64,000 nt of DNA from an uncultured bacterium (GTDB lineage: Bacteria; Bipolaricaulota; Bipolaricaulia; UBA7950; UBA9294), in assembly GCA_903857865.1 (NCBI GenBank), contig CAIOGO010000020.1, forward strand, positions 169,064 through 233,063. Direction: 5' to 3'. The notes beneath the pieces were generated by a model, which saw nothing but the letters and a program-made list of their open reading frames with translations, ran no database searches and had not been told where the DNA came from. Positions 1-7,959 of this stretch are shown here, in pieces (the first letter of the stretch is position 1; every line of letters begins with the position of its first letter). Both the position numbers and the translations under genes were made by a program.

Positions 1-1105
1 CGAGGATCATCGCGAGGGTCGCACCCAGTTGGGTGACCACAATGCGAGCGGCGAAGATGCGTCCCTGGAGATGCGCAGGCGTCTTCATCTGCCAGATCGC
101 CTGGTTCGCGCCGAGCGCGACCGGCATGAGGGCTTCGGCAAGGAACGCGCCTGCAGTCCACAGGAAGAGGCCGCGACCGACGCCGACGACGACCGTGCCG
201 ACGAGACTCGACGCGCCGACCGCTAGCAGGATCCACTGCATCCTGTGCGTCTTCGGGCCTCCCCAGATACCGACCACGATCCCGCCGACCACCCCGCCGA
301 TCCCGAGGATCATCCGCACCGTCGCGAGGGAGAGCTCGCTCCCGCCACTGCGAGCCAGGATCAGCGGCGAGAGCAGCGCAAACCACACAGACGCCGTGAT
401 GTTCACAACGAGGAGCAGCGCAAGAAGACCGCGCAGGCTCCGGTGGGCAAAGATATAGCGGAAGCCGAGCACCGTGTCGGCCCACAAACCTCGCTTCTTC
501 GGCTCCTCGGACGAGACCCGCACCGGTTGAGGCACCTGAACGAACAGAAGCACGGCGATGGCGAAGACAAAGCTTGCCATGTCGATCATGAGAATGGTCC
601 CGATCCCTGCGAATGCGAGGAGCGCGCCGGCGGCGATCGGTGAGAAGATGCTCGAAGCAGACTCCACGAGCCCGAGCATCGCGTCAGCGCGGGTGTAGTG
701 CTCTTTCGGCACCATCAACGTGATCGACGCGGAGTACGCCGGGATCTGGAATGATCCGAAAACGCCGGAGAACGCTGCCGCCGCGTACAGGTGCCAGATC
801 TCGAGGTGCCCTGTCTTGAACAGCATGAAGATGGCGATCGTCGTGAGCCCGGCCGCGAGGTCGCTCAGCATCATGACCAGCTTCCGGTTCCAACGATCGA
901 CCAGCGCCCCGGCGATGGGCGTCATCACGATCCGCGGGAAGTAGCCGAAGAAGACGACGAGTGCAAGCACGGTGGCCTGTCCCGTGACCTGCCACGCCCA
1001 GATCGTCAGGGCAAACTGCGTCATCCCGCTTCCAAGGACCGACACCATCTGCCCGAACCACACGACGGAGAAACCGAGCATTCCGGAACGTCGCAGCGAA
1101 GACAC
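1..1105 (-). CDS. MFS transporter (MFS_3-like exporter), 3' end beyond the window
   Basis: Integral membrane transporter of the major facilitator superfamily, probably an efflux carrier; the substrate cannot be told. About 368 codons are visible, with alternating hydrophobic helices from the N-terminal VVWFGQMVSVLGSG segment onward. The loop GALVDRWNRK (around residue 65) is the typical MFS motif-A loop after helix 2. The chosen start is GTG at 1105, preceded on this strand by AAAGGAGG with 5 nt spacing. A GGDEF-free, stand-alone context gives no clue to substrate. A 12-bp inverted repeat (1127-1211) lies just upstream of the ribosome binding site. The C-terminus is cut by the window edge. 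Family sure, function within the family not. Confidence 0.88.
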   Translation of the reverse strand, partial: MSSLRRSGMLGFSVVWFGQMVSVLGSGMTQFALTIWAWQVTGQATVLALVVFFGYFPRIVMTPIAGALVDRWNRKLVMMLSDLAAGLTTIAIFMLFKTGHLEIWHLYAAAAFSGVFGSFQIPAYSASITLMVPKEHYTRADAMLGLVESASSIFSPIAAGALLAFAGIGTILMIDMASFVFAIAVLLFVQVPQPVRVSSEEPKKRGLWADTVLGFRYIFAHRSLRGLLALLLVVNITASVWFALLSPLILARSGGSELSLATVRMILGIGGVVGGIVVGIWGGPKTHRMQWILLAVGASSLVGTVVVGVGRGLFLWTAGAFLAEALMPVALGANQAIWQMKTPAHLQGRIFAARIVVTQLGATLAMIL

Positions 1106-1126
1106 CGGTGCCTCCTTTGAGTCGGG

Positions 1127-1211
1127 GGGGGACACATACCACATTCCGTCGCCCGCTCCGAGGAGTGGTACGTGTCGCGGGAAGCACCCGCGAACGAGAT
1201 ATGTGTCCCCC
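1127..1211. repeat. Imperfect palindromic (REP/MITE-like) element
   Basis: GGGGGACACATA at 1127-1138 is repeated in inverted orientation as TATGTGTCCCCC at 1200-1211. The 61-nt centre holds further short complementary segments (CCAC near 1139, GTGG near 1165). It lies in the leader of the MFS gene, about 10 nt upstream of its ribosome binding site, so it could also fold in that mRNA. No T-run follows either arm, so it is not an obvious terminator. Confidence 0.5.
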
Positions 1212-1923
1212 GATCGGACATCCGAGCAGACTACCGCCGACATCGATCGTGACTCATGGACGCGGGTCTCGATCAGGGAGGACTCGGGTTCGATCCGGCT
1301 CGTGCGCACTCGTCGACGGGTCGCGCGTGCACCACCGCGAACCCTTGGGGTCACTGAGCCGTCACCAGTTCCACCTTCAGCATCTGGCCTCGGGAACCGA
1401 AGCCGGCAGGGGCAAGAGCTGTTCGGGCCGTTCGCGAGGCGGCTGAACCCCCAGATCCAGTTCCTCCAGGCCATCCCAACGGCCCGGATATCGCACGCCT
1501 TCTAGGCCTCCAGCGCTTGCTGAGTTCGGCCTACTACCCACATGGCCAGCCCCTCTCGTCGCCGGAGCCTTGCCGGAACGAGGCCTCCCCGCCGACCGCG
1601 GCGCCGCGCGCGGGTCTCACACGCGAGCTCGGCGGCTCAGCGAGACTGCTCGGGGGATTCGGAGCACGCCGTCACGGCCCCGCCGCGCAGGCTCAGCGGC
1701 GCTTCGGATGCGGCTCGACCGTCCGGTACCGCATGCAACTGCTGCTTCGGAGGCATCCGGCCAGGCAATGTGGTCGTGTGTGTCTGCGCGGACACGGATC
1801 GCCGTTCTCCGAAAGCCGGAGGACGTGACTTCCACTTGAGATGCGCCGACCGTGCGGCACCACATCGAGATGACCGCGCACTCATGATTGGGCCCGGGCT
1901 TCATATCTCTGCCACAAGCCTGC

Positions 1924-1953
1924 TTGCCCCAACCCACAAGCGCGAAGTATCCT
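1924..1953 (+). promoter_or_regulatory. Possible sigma70-type promoter of the TolC operon
   Basis: TTGCCC (1924-1929), an 18-nt spacer and TATCCT (1948-1953) lie 50 nt before the GTG start of the TolC gene. Match to consensus is moderate. Confidence 0.3.
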
Positions 1954-2002
1954 CTCCCACGCAATCGATGAACACGCTGGAACAATGCAGGAGGTGCCAC
2001 AG

Positions 2003-3394
2003 GTGTTGGCATTGAGGACAAGCCGAAGGGTGACGCCGGTTCTGATGCTCCTCGTCATAGCGCTCACGGTACCCGGCATGGCGTCGGCCGGGCAATCGCG
2101 GACGATCAGTCCGTCCGAAGCGATCGAGCTTGCAATCGAAAACGACTCGCAGCTTCGTCAGGCAGAGCTCAACCTCAGCCTGGCGACGCTCGAACTTGGG
2201 GCCGCGCAGGTCTCGGCGGTGTTGCCGGCCGTCGGACTCGCCGTCGACCTCCCGAAGCTCACGGCGGCCGGGCTCGGCCAGGAGATCGGCGCCTCGTTGA
2301 CGGCCTCTCTCTCTCTTCCGTGGGGAGATGGGGCCCTCACGGGAGGCTTGGGCTTCAGCTACAACGCTGCGGCCTCCGAGCTCGTCGCGCCGACATGGCA
2401 GATCTCTCTGTCGGACGTCCTCGACCTCGCCCGGCCGAACGCGGCCGCGGAGAGAATCCAGTCGCTCAAGTGGGCCGTCGAGAGCGCCAAGCGCTCGTAC
2501 ACGGCGGCCAAGGCGGATCTGGTCATCTCAACGCTCAAGACCTACGGAACACTCCTCACGGAGGCGAAGCAGGCCGAGTGGGACGCGGAGGCCGTGAACC
2601 GCCTCACCATAGAGCTTGACCAAGTCAAGGACCTGGCGGCACAGGGGTACAAGGGTGACCAAGATGTCAACGAAGCAAGGCTGCTCCTGCTCGACGCCCA
2701 AGTGCAGGCCGAGAAGAGCGCCGATGCCTACGCCACCGACCTCGAAGCGTTTTGCAGAACGACGCTGAGGATCGAGGAAACAAGTCAGCTGTCTTCGATC
2801 GATGTCTCGATGAGCGACCTCCTTGCGGCGGCAGGCAAGCTCCGCGAGGACGAGATCCCGGGAAACGCCATCTCTAGCGCGTCGACGGTCATCGCAGCTC
2901 AGCAGAGCGTGACCACCGCGGAGGACGACCTTCGCCAGGCGCGTGCCGACATGCTGCCCTCCGTGACCGTGGAGGCGGCGCTCGATTCCGATGAGTGGAG
3001 TCTCGGCGTCGGCGTCTCGCTCGACCTGTTTGCGCCGGACCGGAAGGCCAACGTCGAGATCGCCGAGACGAATCTCGACCTCGCCAAGGAGAAGCTAGAC
3101 TCGGCGCGCGAGACGGTGCGAAATGAGATCTTCAACCTTAAGGCATCCCTCTTGTCTGCCGCCCGCGCCGCAGAAAGCCTCTCGCTGGAGGAGGAGAAGT
3201 GGCGGCTTGAGGGGCAGGTCATGACGGCCAAGCGCGCGGCCGGCAGCATCTCCGATACCGATTGGGCGCAGTTCCTCGAAGAGAAGGGTGCCTTCGAGAT
3301 CGACGCGGCGGGGCGTGCCACGTCACTCCTCGTCGCCCACCTCACGTATCGCAACGCCCTTGGTATGGAGCTCAACTGGGAGGAATGGCTGTGA
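2003..3394 (+). CDS. TolC-family outer membrane efflux protein
   Basis: Outer-membrane channel of a tripartite efflux pump. 463 residues. An N-terminal signal peptide (hydrophobic VLMLLVIALTVPG, cleavage near ASA) is followed by two similar halves rich in long amphipathic helices, e.g. AIELAIENDSQLRQAELNLS and a second coiled region near residues 300-430. An in-frame ATG exists at 1985, but AGGAGG at 1989-1994 sits 8 nt before GTG 2003, so GTG 2003 is chosen. The stop overlaps the GTG of the adaptor gene (GTGA, 3391-3394). The gene opens a four-gene operon with adaptor, ABC ATPase and permease, i.e. a MacAB-TolC-type system. Presence of TolC indicates an outer membrane. Confidence 0.88.
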   Translation: MLALRTSRRVTPVLMLLVIALTVPGMASAGQSRTISPSEAIELAIENDSQLRQAELNLSLATLELGAAQVSAVLPAVGLAVDLPKLTAAGLGQEIGASLTASLSLPWGDGALTGGLGFSYNAAASELVAPTWQISLSDVLDLARPNAAAERIQSLKWAVESAKRSYTAAKADLVISTLKTYGTLLTEAKQAEWDAEAVNRLTIELDQVKDLAAQGYKGDQDVNEARLLLLDAQVQAEKSADAYATDLEAFCRTTLRIEETSQLSSIDVSMSDLLAAAGKLREDEIPGNAISSASTVIAAQQSVTTAEDDLRQARADMLPSVTVEAALDSDEWSLGVGVSLDLFAPDRKANVEIAETNLDLAKEKLDSARETVRNEIFNLKASLLSAARAAESLSLEEEKWRLEGQVMTAKRAAGSISDTDWAQFLEEKGAFEIDAAGRATSLLVAHLTYRNALGMELNWEEWL

Positions 3395-4431
3395 AGATCA
3401 AACGAAAGACCTGGAAGATCATCATTACGGTGGGCGTGGTTGCTGTCGCGGTGGCGGTCGCCCTCGTCCTCTTGCTCAATCGGTTCGGTGAGAAGGAAGC
3501 GCCGGTCACCGTCCAGACGTACACGGTGGAGCGCGGCAACGTCAAGAACAGCCTCGTCGTGTACGGGACCGTCCAACCGAAGCAGGAGTACACGTTCACG
3601 TTCAACGGGGATCTGGTCGACGAAATGCTGGTGAGCGTCGGCGCCCGCGTGACCGAGGGACAGGCCCTCGTCAAGCTCGATCCGTCCCAGCAGGAGTTGG
3701 CTCTCCTCCAGGCCCAGCGAGCCCTTGCCGAGGCCAAGGCCAGCGGAGTCCGGGCTGACGTCAACGAGAAGGAAGTCGCCCTGAAGATCGCCCAGGCCAA
3801 CTACGACGACGCCACGCTGAAGGCTCCGTTTGCCGGCGTTGTGACCGAGATCAACCAGGCAACGGAGTCGTCCAAAAGCTGGAGTCTCCTTCTCATCGAC
3901 ACGAGCAAGCTGTACCTCGAAGTCCAGGTCGACCAGTTGGACGCCCCCTCCGTCGCGGTGGGTCAGTCAGCAACCGCCACGATCGAACCCCTCCCCGACA
4001 AGAAGACGTGGGACGTCAAGGTCACCGAGGTCGCCGGCATGGCCGAGGAAGTGGGAAACAGCACGGTCGTCATCACGAAAACGAGCTTCCCGTACTCTGA
4101 CCCGCTCGTCCTCGTGGGGTACACGGTCGAGATGGAGATCGCCACGGCTTCGGCGACCGATGTGCTCGTCGTCCCGATCTCTTGCCTCACCGAGACGCCG
4201 CGCGGATGGATCGTGATGAAGGTCGTGGATGGACAGGCAACGCCCCAGGCCGTCACGATCGGCGTGAAGTCGGACACCTACGCCGAGATCACGAGCGGCC
4301 TCAAGGAGGGCGACGTGCTGCAGAGCGCCGCAAAGACAGCGACCGGCAGCACCCCGACACAGCAGGATAGCGGGTTCCCGGGTGGCGACATGCCGATCGG
4401 CGGATTCGGCGGCGGGCCCGGCATGCCCTAA
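3391..4431 (+). CDS. Periplasmic adaptor (HlyD/MacA-type membrane fusion protein)
   Basis: Links the inner-membrane ABC permease to the TolC channel. 346 residues: basic N-terminus, one membrane anchor (about residues 10-29), lipoyl/barrel-sandwich half motifs around GDLVDEMLVSVGARVTEGQ and APFAGVVTEIN, a short alpha-hairpin between them, then beta-barrel domains; the tail is Gly/Pro-rich (GGFGGGPGMP). The start is taken as GTG 3391, which overlaps the TolC stop and has GGGAGG at 7-nt spacing; ATG 3385 directly abuts that Shine-Dalgarno and is unlikely. Shorter than typical MacA because the coiled-coil hairpin is short. Six nt separate it from the ATPase gene. Confidence 0.9.
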   Translation: MKIKRKTWKIIITVGVVAVAVAVALVLLLNRFGEKEAPVTVQTYTVERGNVKNSLVVYGTVQPKQEYTFTFNGDLVDEMLVSVGARVTEGQALVKLDPSQQELALLQAQRALAEAKASGVRADVNEKEVALKIAQANYDDATLKAPFAGVVTEINQATESSKSWSLLLIDTSKLYLEVQVDQLDAPSVAVGQSATATIEPLPDKKTWDVKVTEVAGMAEEVGNSTVVITKTSFPYSDPLVLVGYTVEMEIATASATDVLVVPISCLTETPRGWIVMKVVDGQATPQAVTIGVKSDTYAEITSGLKEGDVLQSAAKTATGSTPTQQDSGFPGGDMPIGGFGGGPGMP

Positions 4432-4437
4432 ACCATC

Positions 4438-5118
4438 ATGATCGAACTCACGAACGTCACCAAGGACTACCCGATGGGCGAGCTCGTCTACCACGCGTTA
4501 CTTGGGATCACCCTCAGCATTCAGGAACACGAGTTCGCCGCGATTACCGGACCGTCGGGATCGGGCAAGTCAACGCTGCTGCACATCATCGGCGCCGTGC
4601 ATCGGCCCACCTCGGGAGAAGCGCTGTTCGACGGGGAGAACCTCGGTGAGATGTCCCGCGAGGACCTCTCGAAGATCCGCAACGAGAAGATCGGGTTCAT
4701 TTTCCAGAGCTTCTTCCTGCTTCCTCGCGCGACTGCTCAGGCCAACGTCGAGTTGCCCCTCGCCTACGCCGGCGTGCCGCGGAAGAAGCGCACCGAGATC
4801 GCCCGCTCGTGCCTCGAGCGCGTCGGGCTCGCCGACTACGCGGAGCACCGACCGACCCAGCTGTCGGGCGGCCAGTCGCAGCGGGTGGCGATCGCTCGCG
4901 GCCTCGCGAACTCGCCCCGGCTGATCCTGGGAGACGAACCGACGGGAAACCTCGACAGCCACACGACGCAGGAAATCATGGCCCTGTTCCACTCGCTTCA
5001 CGACGAAGGGAGGACGATCGTGCTGGTCACGCACGAGCAGGAGGTCGCGCAGGTCACGAAACGCGAGATCGTCCTGAAGGACGGACTCATCGCGGAGGAT
5101 CGCAATGGGACTACATGA
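4438..5118 (+). CDS. ABC transporter ATP-binding protein (MacB/LolD-type)
   Basis: Cytoplasmic ATPase energising the MacB-like permease encoded next. 226 residues with Walker A GPSGSGKS (38-45), Q-loop FIFQS (88-92), signature [14 protein letters not shown] (142-155), Walker B LILGDEP (162-168) and switch His in VTHEQ. ATPase and permease are separate genes here, whereas E. coli MacB is a fusion. No clear ribosome binding site is visible, suggesting coupling to the adaptor gene. The last 14 nt overlap the permease start. Confidence 0.92.
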   Translation: MIELTNVTKDYPMGELVYHALLGITLSIQEHEFAAITGPSGSGKSTLLHIIGAVHRPTSGEALFDGENLGEMSREDLSKIRNEKIGFIFQSFFLLPRATAQANVELPLAYAGVPRKKRTEIARSCLERVGLADYAEHRPTQLSGGQSQRVAIARGLANSPRLILGDEPTGNLDSHTTQEIMALFHSLHDEGRTIVLVTHEQEVAQVTKREIVLKDGLIAEDRNGTT

Positions 5119-6331
5119 GATGCTGCGAACCGCCATCACGGCGCTCCGCGCCCACAAGATGCGGACGACGTTGTCGATCCTGGGGATTGTCATTGGCGTC
5201 GCGGCCATCGTCGCGATCATCGCCATTGTCAACGGCGCGACGGCTTCGATGAAGGAACAGATCTCCGGGCTCGGGATGCGGACGATCACCGTCATGATCT
5301 TCCCGAACGCGCTCTCCGCCGCCTCTTCAGCGCGGGCGCTGACGGACGAGTTGACCAGCAAGTTCGAAGCCCTGCCGGACGTCTCCAAGGCAGTCCCGAC
5401 CTCGTCCTCCAACGCAACGGCGATCATCGAGGGGAAGGAGTACTCAACCTCGGTCGCTGGGGCCGTCCCGGAGTACACCGAGCTGTTTGACAACTTCTAC
5501 CCGACAAGCGGCCGGTTCATCTACTCGATGGATGAGCAGCGACGGGTCGTCGTGCTCGGCGCCACCTTCGCCGAGGAGTATTTCTCCGGCGAGGACCCGG
5601 TTGGAAAGAGGCTCACGCTCGTCATCTCAAACCAAACCCTCGCGTTCACGATCATCGGCGTGATGTGCTCGGCGGGGACTGTGGGCATGCAGGACCTCGA
5701 CGACACGATCTACGTGCCGCTCTCGACCATCCAGACGCTCTCTGGATCGCGCCAGTTCACATCGTACATTGCCCAGGCCAAGGACGAGACGTCCGTCAAC
5801 GCCGCGGCGGCGGAGATCGAGGCGGTCCTCAAGGAGGTCATCGCAACCTCCACGACCTCCCAGTCGAGCAACTCCCGCAGTCGGACTCCCTATCGTGTGA
5901 CGCTCCAACAGCAGTACATCGAGACGTACGAGTCGACCGTGGGAACGATGACGCTCATCCTGGGCGGCGTGGCGGCGATCGCGCTTCTCGTGGGCGGCAT
6001 CGGGATCATGAACATCATGCTCGTCTCGGTGACCGAGCGAACCCGCGAGATCGGGATCCGGCTCGCAATTGGAGCACGACCCAAGGACATCCGGACGCAG
6101 TTCCTCGTCGAGGCCATCATGACCAGCTCGATCGGCGGGCTGATCGGCCTCGGTACCGGGTGGCTCTGCGCTTGGCTGGGATCGATGTTCGGCGATTGGC
6201 CGTTCGTCATGTCCGTCTACCCGGCCCTCTTGGCGGTCGGGTTCTCGTTCCTCATCGGGGTAACGTTCGGTCTCTATCCGGCCGTACGCGCCGCCAAGCT
6301 TGACCCGGTCGACGCGCTGCGCTACGAGTGA
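5105..6331 (+). CDS. ABC transporter permease (MacB/FtsX family)
   Basis: Inner-membrane subunit of the tripartite pump. 408 residues: N-terminal helix (about 20-45, LSILGIVIGVAAIVAIIAIV), a large periplasmic MacB_PCD-type domain (about 50-270), then three C-terminal helices of the FtsX domain, including LVGGIGIMNIMLVSVTERTR, the typical family motif before the cytoplasmic coupling loop. GGAGG at 5095-5099 serves ATG 5105 inside the ATPase gene. The substrate of the pump (macrolide, peptide, lipoprotein) is not indicated by the sequence. Last gene of the operon. Confidence 0.9.
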   Translation: MGLHEMLRTAITALRAHKMRTTLSILGIVIGVAAIVAIIAIVNGATASMKEQISGLGMRTITVMIFPNALSAASSARALTDELTSKFEALPDVSKAVPTSSSNATAIIEGKEYSTSVAGAVPEYTELFDNFYPTSGRFIYSMDEQRRVVVLGATFAEEYFSGEDPVGKRLTLVISNQTLAFTIIGVMCSAGTVGMQDLDDTIYVPLSTIQTLSGSRQFTSYIAQAKDETSVNAAAAEIEAVLKEVIATSTTSQSSNSRSRTPYRVTLQQQYIETYESTVGTMTLILGGVAAIALLVGGIGIMNIMLVSVTERTREIGIRLAIGARPKDIRTQFLVEAIMTSSIGGLIGLGTGWLCAWLGSMFGDWPFVMSVYPALLAVGFSFLIGVTFGLYPAVRAAKLDPVDALRYE

Positions 6332-6479
6332 GCGGGCGCAGCCCGTGAATGGGCTCAGCCGGAGATGAGCGCGAGAGGGGATGGTTCTTGCCATTTGGCT
6401 CGGCGCCGCTGGCCCTTGCTCTGCTACAATCAGCGGAGGTCGGTTCGGCTCGGAACGGTCAGACAAGAAAGCGAGGACC

Positions 6480-6947
6480 ATGACGGATCTCAAGCGCGTA
6501 GCCTACTGCGGGCTCTACTGCGGTCTCTGTCTGAATTGCGTCCGCATCCCGCGGCGCGCGGGCGAGTTGAAGGAGCTTCTCAAGAGAGTGTCCGCCGAGG
6601 AGTGGGGGCCGGAGCTCCCCGGTTTCGATGGGTTCTGGCGATTCCTCGACACACTGGCAGAGTTCGAGCCTCGCGCGAGCTGTCGCGAACGCTCGTGCGG
6701 CCCCGAACCCTGCGCTATCCGTACGTGTGCCTCCGCAAAGGGCGTCGACGCGTGCCCGTTCTGCGACGAGTACCCGTGCGACCCCATTCGCGCGATCGCG
6801 AAACGCTACGTCACCTTGCTCGGCGACGGCCAACGCATGCGCGACGTTGGACTCGACCGCTGGATCGAAGAGCAAGAGGCTCACCAAGCCCGCGGCTTCG
6901 CCTACACGGACATCGGCCACGGACCAGCGAGAGCCGCCGAGCGCTAG
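6480..6947 (+). CDS. DUF3795-family cysteine-rich protein
   Basis: 155 residues, function unknown. The N-terminal CGLYCGLCLNC cluster and the C-terminal cysteine series (CRERSCGPEPC, CPFCDEYPC) are typical of DUF3795 and suggest bound zinc or another metal. ATG 6480 is preceded by AAGCGAGGA; the alternative upstream in-frame ATG lacks such a site. A -10-like TACAAT (6425-6430) lies upstream without a good -35. The GNAT gene begins 42 nt downstream in the same direction, so the two may be co-transcribed. Confidence 0.75.
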   Translation: MTDLKRVAYCGLYCGLCLNCVRIPRRAGELKELLKRVSAEEWGPELPGFDGFWRFLDTLAEFEPRASCRERSCGPEPCAIRTCASAKGVDACPFCDEYPCDPIRAIAKRYVTLLGDGQRMRDVGLDRWIEEQEAHQARGFAYTDIGHGPARAAER

Positions 6948-6989
6948 CCGGCGCGGCACCCGGCGTCTGGCCACTCGACAAGGAGGGAC

Positions 6990-7781
6990 ATGAACGTCGT
7001 CGATCTCAGCGAGGATCTCGTACCGCTCTACTGCGTCTGCCTTGAGGATTGGTCGCAAGAGATGAAGGAGGTCGGCACGCGGAAGCGCGACTGGTATGAG
7101 GCGATGCGTAGGAGAGGTCTGCGCGTCAAGCTTGCGCTCGATGCTGCGGGCACCGCGGGCGGCATGATCCAGTACGCGCCCATCGAGGAGTCCTTCGCTT
7201 CCGGGAAAGACCTCTACTTCATCTTCTGCATCTGGGTTCACGGCTACAAGGTCGGCCGCGGCGACTTCCGCAAGAGGGGAATGGGCAAAGCCCTCCTCCA
7301 GGCGGCCGAGGACGACGCCCGCGCCCTCGGCGCGAAGGGCATGGCGGCGTGGGGACTCGCGCTCCCCGTATGGATGAGAGCCTCCTGGTTCCGCAAGCGC
7401 GGCTACCGCGTCGCTGACCGAGACGGGATCCGTCGCCTCCTCTGGAAGCCGTTCGGGAGCGATGCGGAGAAGCCTCGCTGGATCAAGGAGCAGAAGCGCC
7501 CGCCCGCCGTGCCGGGCCAGGTTCAAGTAACGTCGTTCGTCAACGGCTGGTGCCCAGCGCAGAGTATCGCCTGCGAACGCGCCAAGCGCGCGTGTGGCGA
7601 GCTTGGTGCTCGCGTCACCTTCACGGAAATCAGCACCGCAGACGCCGCGACGCTCCGTGAGTGGGGCATCACGGATGGCCTGTTCATCGATGGGAAGCCT
7701 GTCCGGTTCGGCCCTCCCCCGCGCTTCGCGAAGATCAAGCGCCAGATCGAGCGACGGGCGCGGCGGCTGCCGGGTCCCTAG
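6990..7781 (+). CDS. GNAT N-acetyltransferase fused to a YoaP-like thioredoxin-fold domain
   Basis: 263 residues. The first ~150 residues form an acetyltransferase: the acetyl-CoA pyrophosphate-binding segment is FRKRGMGKALLQAAEDDAR. The last ~85 residues carry GWCPAQSIACERAKRAC followed by a beta-alpha pattern ending DGLFIDGKPVRFGPPP, resembling the C-terminal domain seen in YoaP-type GNAT proteins, possibly a redox or thiol-binding module. AAGGAGGG precedes ATG 6990. It converges with the small minus-strand gene ending at 7786. The acyl acceptor is unknown. Confidence 0.72.
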   Translation: MNVVDLSEDLVPLYCVCLEDWSQEMKEVGTRKRDWYEAMRRRGLRVKLALDAAGTAGGMIQYAPIEESFASGKDLYFIFCIWVHGYKVGRGDFRKRGMGKALLQAAEDDARALGAKGMAAWGLALPVWMRASWFRKRGYRVADRDGIRRLLWKPFGSDAEKPRWIKEQKRPPAVPGQVQVTSFVNGWCPAQSIACERAKRACGELGARVTFTEISTADAATLREWGITDGLFIDGKPVRFGPPPRFAKIKRQIERRARRLPGP

Positions 7782-7785
7782 AAGG

Positions 7786-7959
7786 CTAGATGAGCGTGTC
7801 CAGCAGCGAGGCCAGATCGGCGTCGATTTCGGCGGGCGGTTCCCACGTGACGTGGATGACCGGCGCGCCCTGATTCTTCAGGCTCTCCGCGAAATCGCGA
7901 AGCCCGAGGTTGATCGCGATGGGTCCGGTGTCGAGCAACGCCTGCAATGTCGCGGTCAC
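7786..7959 (-). CDS. Small FdrA/AllG-associated protein (stand-alone AllG N-terminal module)
   Basis: 57 codons beginning at GTG 7959, which overlaps the FdrA stop (GTGA) and has GGGAGG 4-5 nt upstream. The product contains INLGLRDFAESLKNQG followed by VIHVTWEPPAE. In E. coli YlbE (AllG) a very similar pattern (INVG..F...LK.Q...V....W.PP) forms the first ~60 residues of the protein. The AllG encoded at 9553-10803 lacks exactly this segment. I infer a split subunit in which this peptide supplies the module. Last gene of the minus-strand operon. Too short for routine gene callers, so it may be missed elsewhere. Confidence 0.7.
   Translation of the reverse strand: MTATLQALLDTGPIAINLGLRDFAESLKNQGAPVIHVTWEPPAEIDADLASLLDTLI

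Larger units (their letters stand above)
1106..2002. other. Gene-free intergenic stretch
   Basis: About 900 nt between the divergent MFS gene and the TolC operon. Short reading frames on both strands show no recognisable protein pattern. The only structures seen are the inverted repeat at 1127-1211 and a possible promoter near 1924-1953. Confidence 0.5.

Noticed and set aside
1280-1300. T-arm-like GGGTTCGATCC suggesting a tRNA
   Set aside because: No matching acceptor, D or anticodon arms could be laid out upstream, and no CCA end follows.
6332-6360. Terminator after the ABC permease
   Set aside because: AGCCC/GGGCT gives only 5 bp and no T-run follows.
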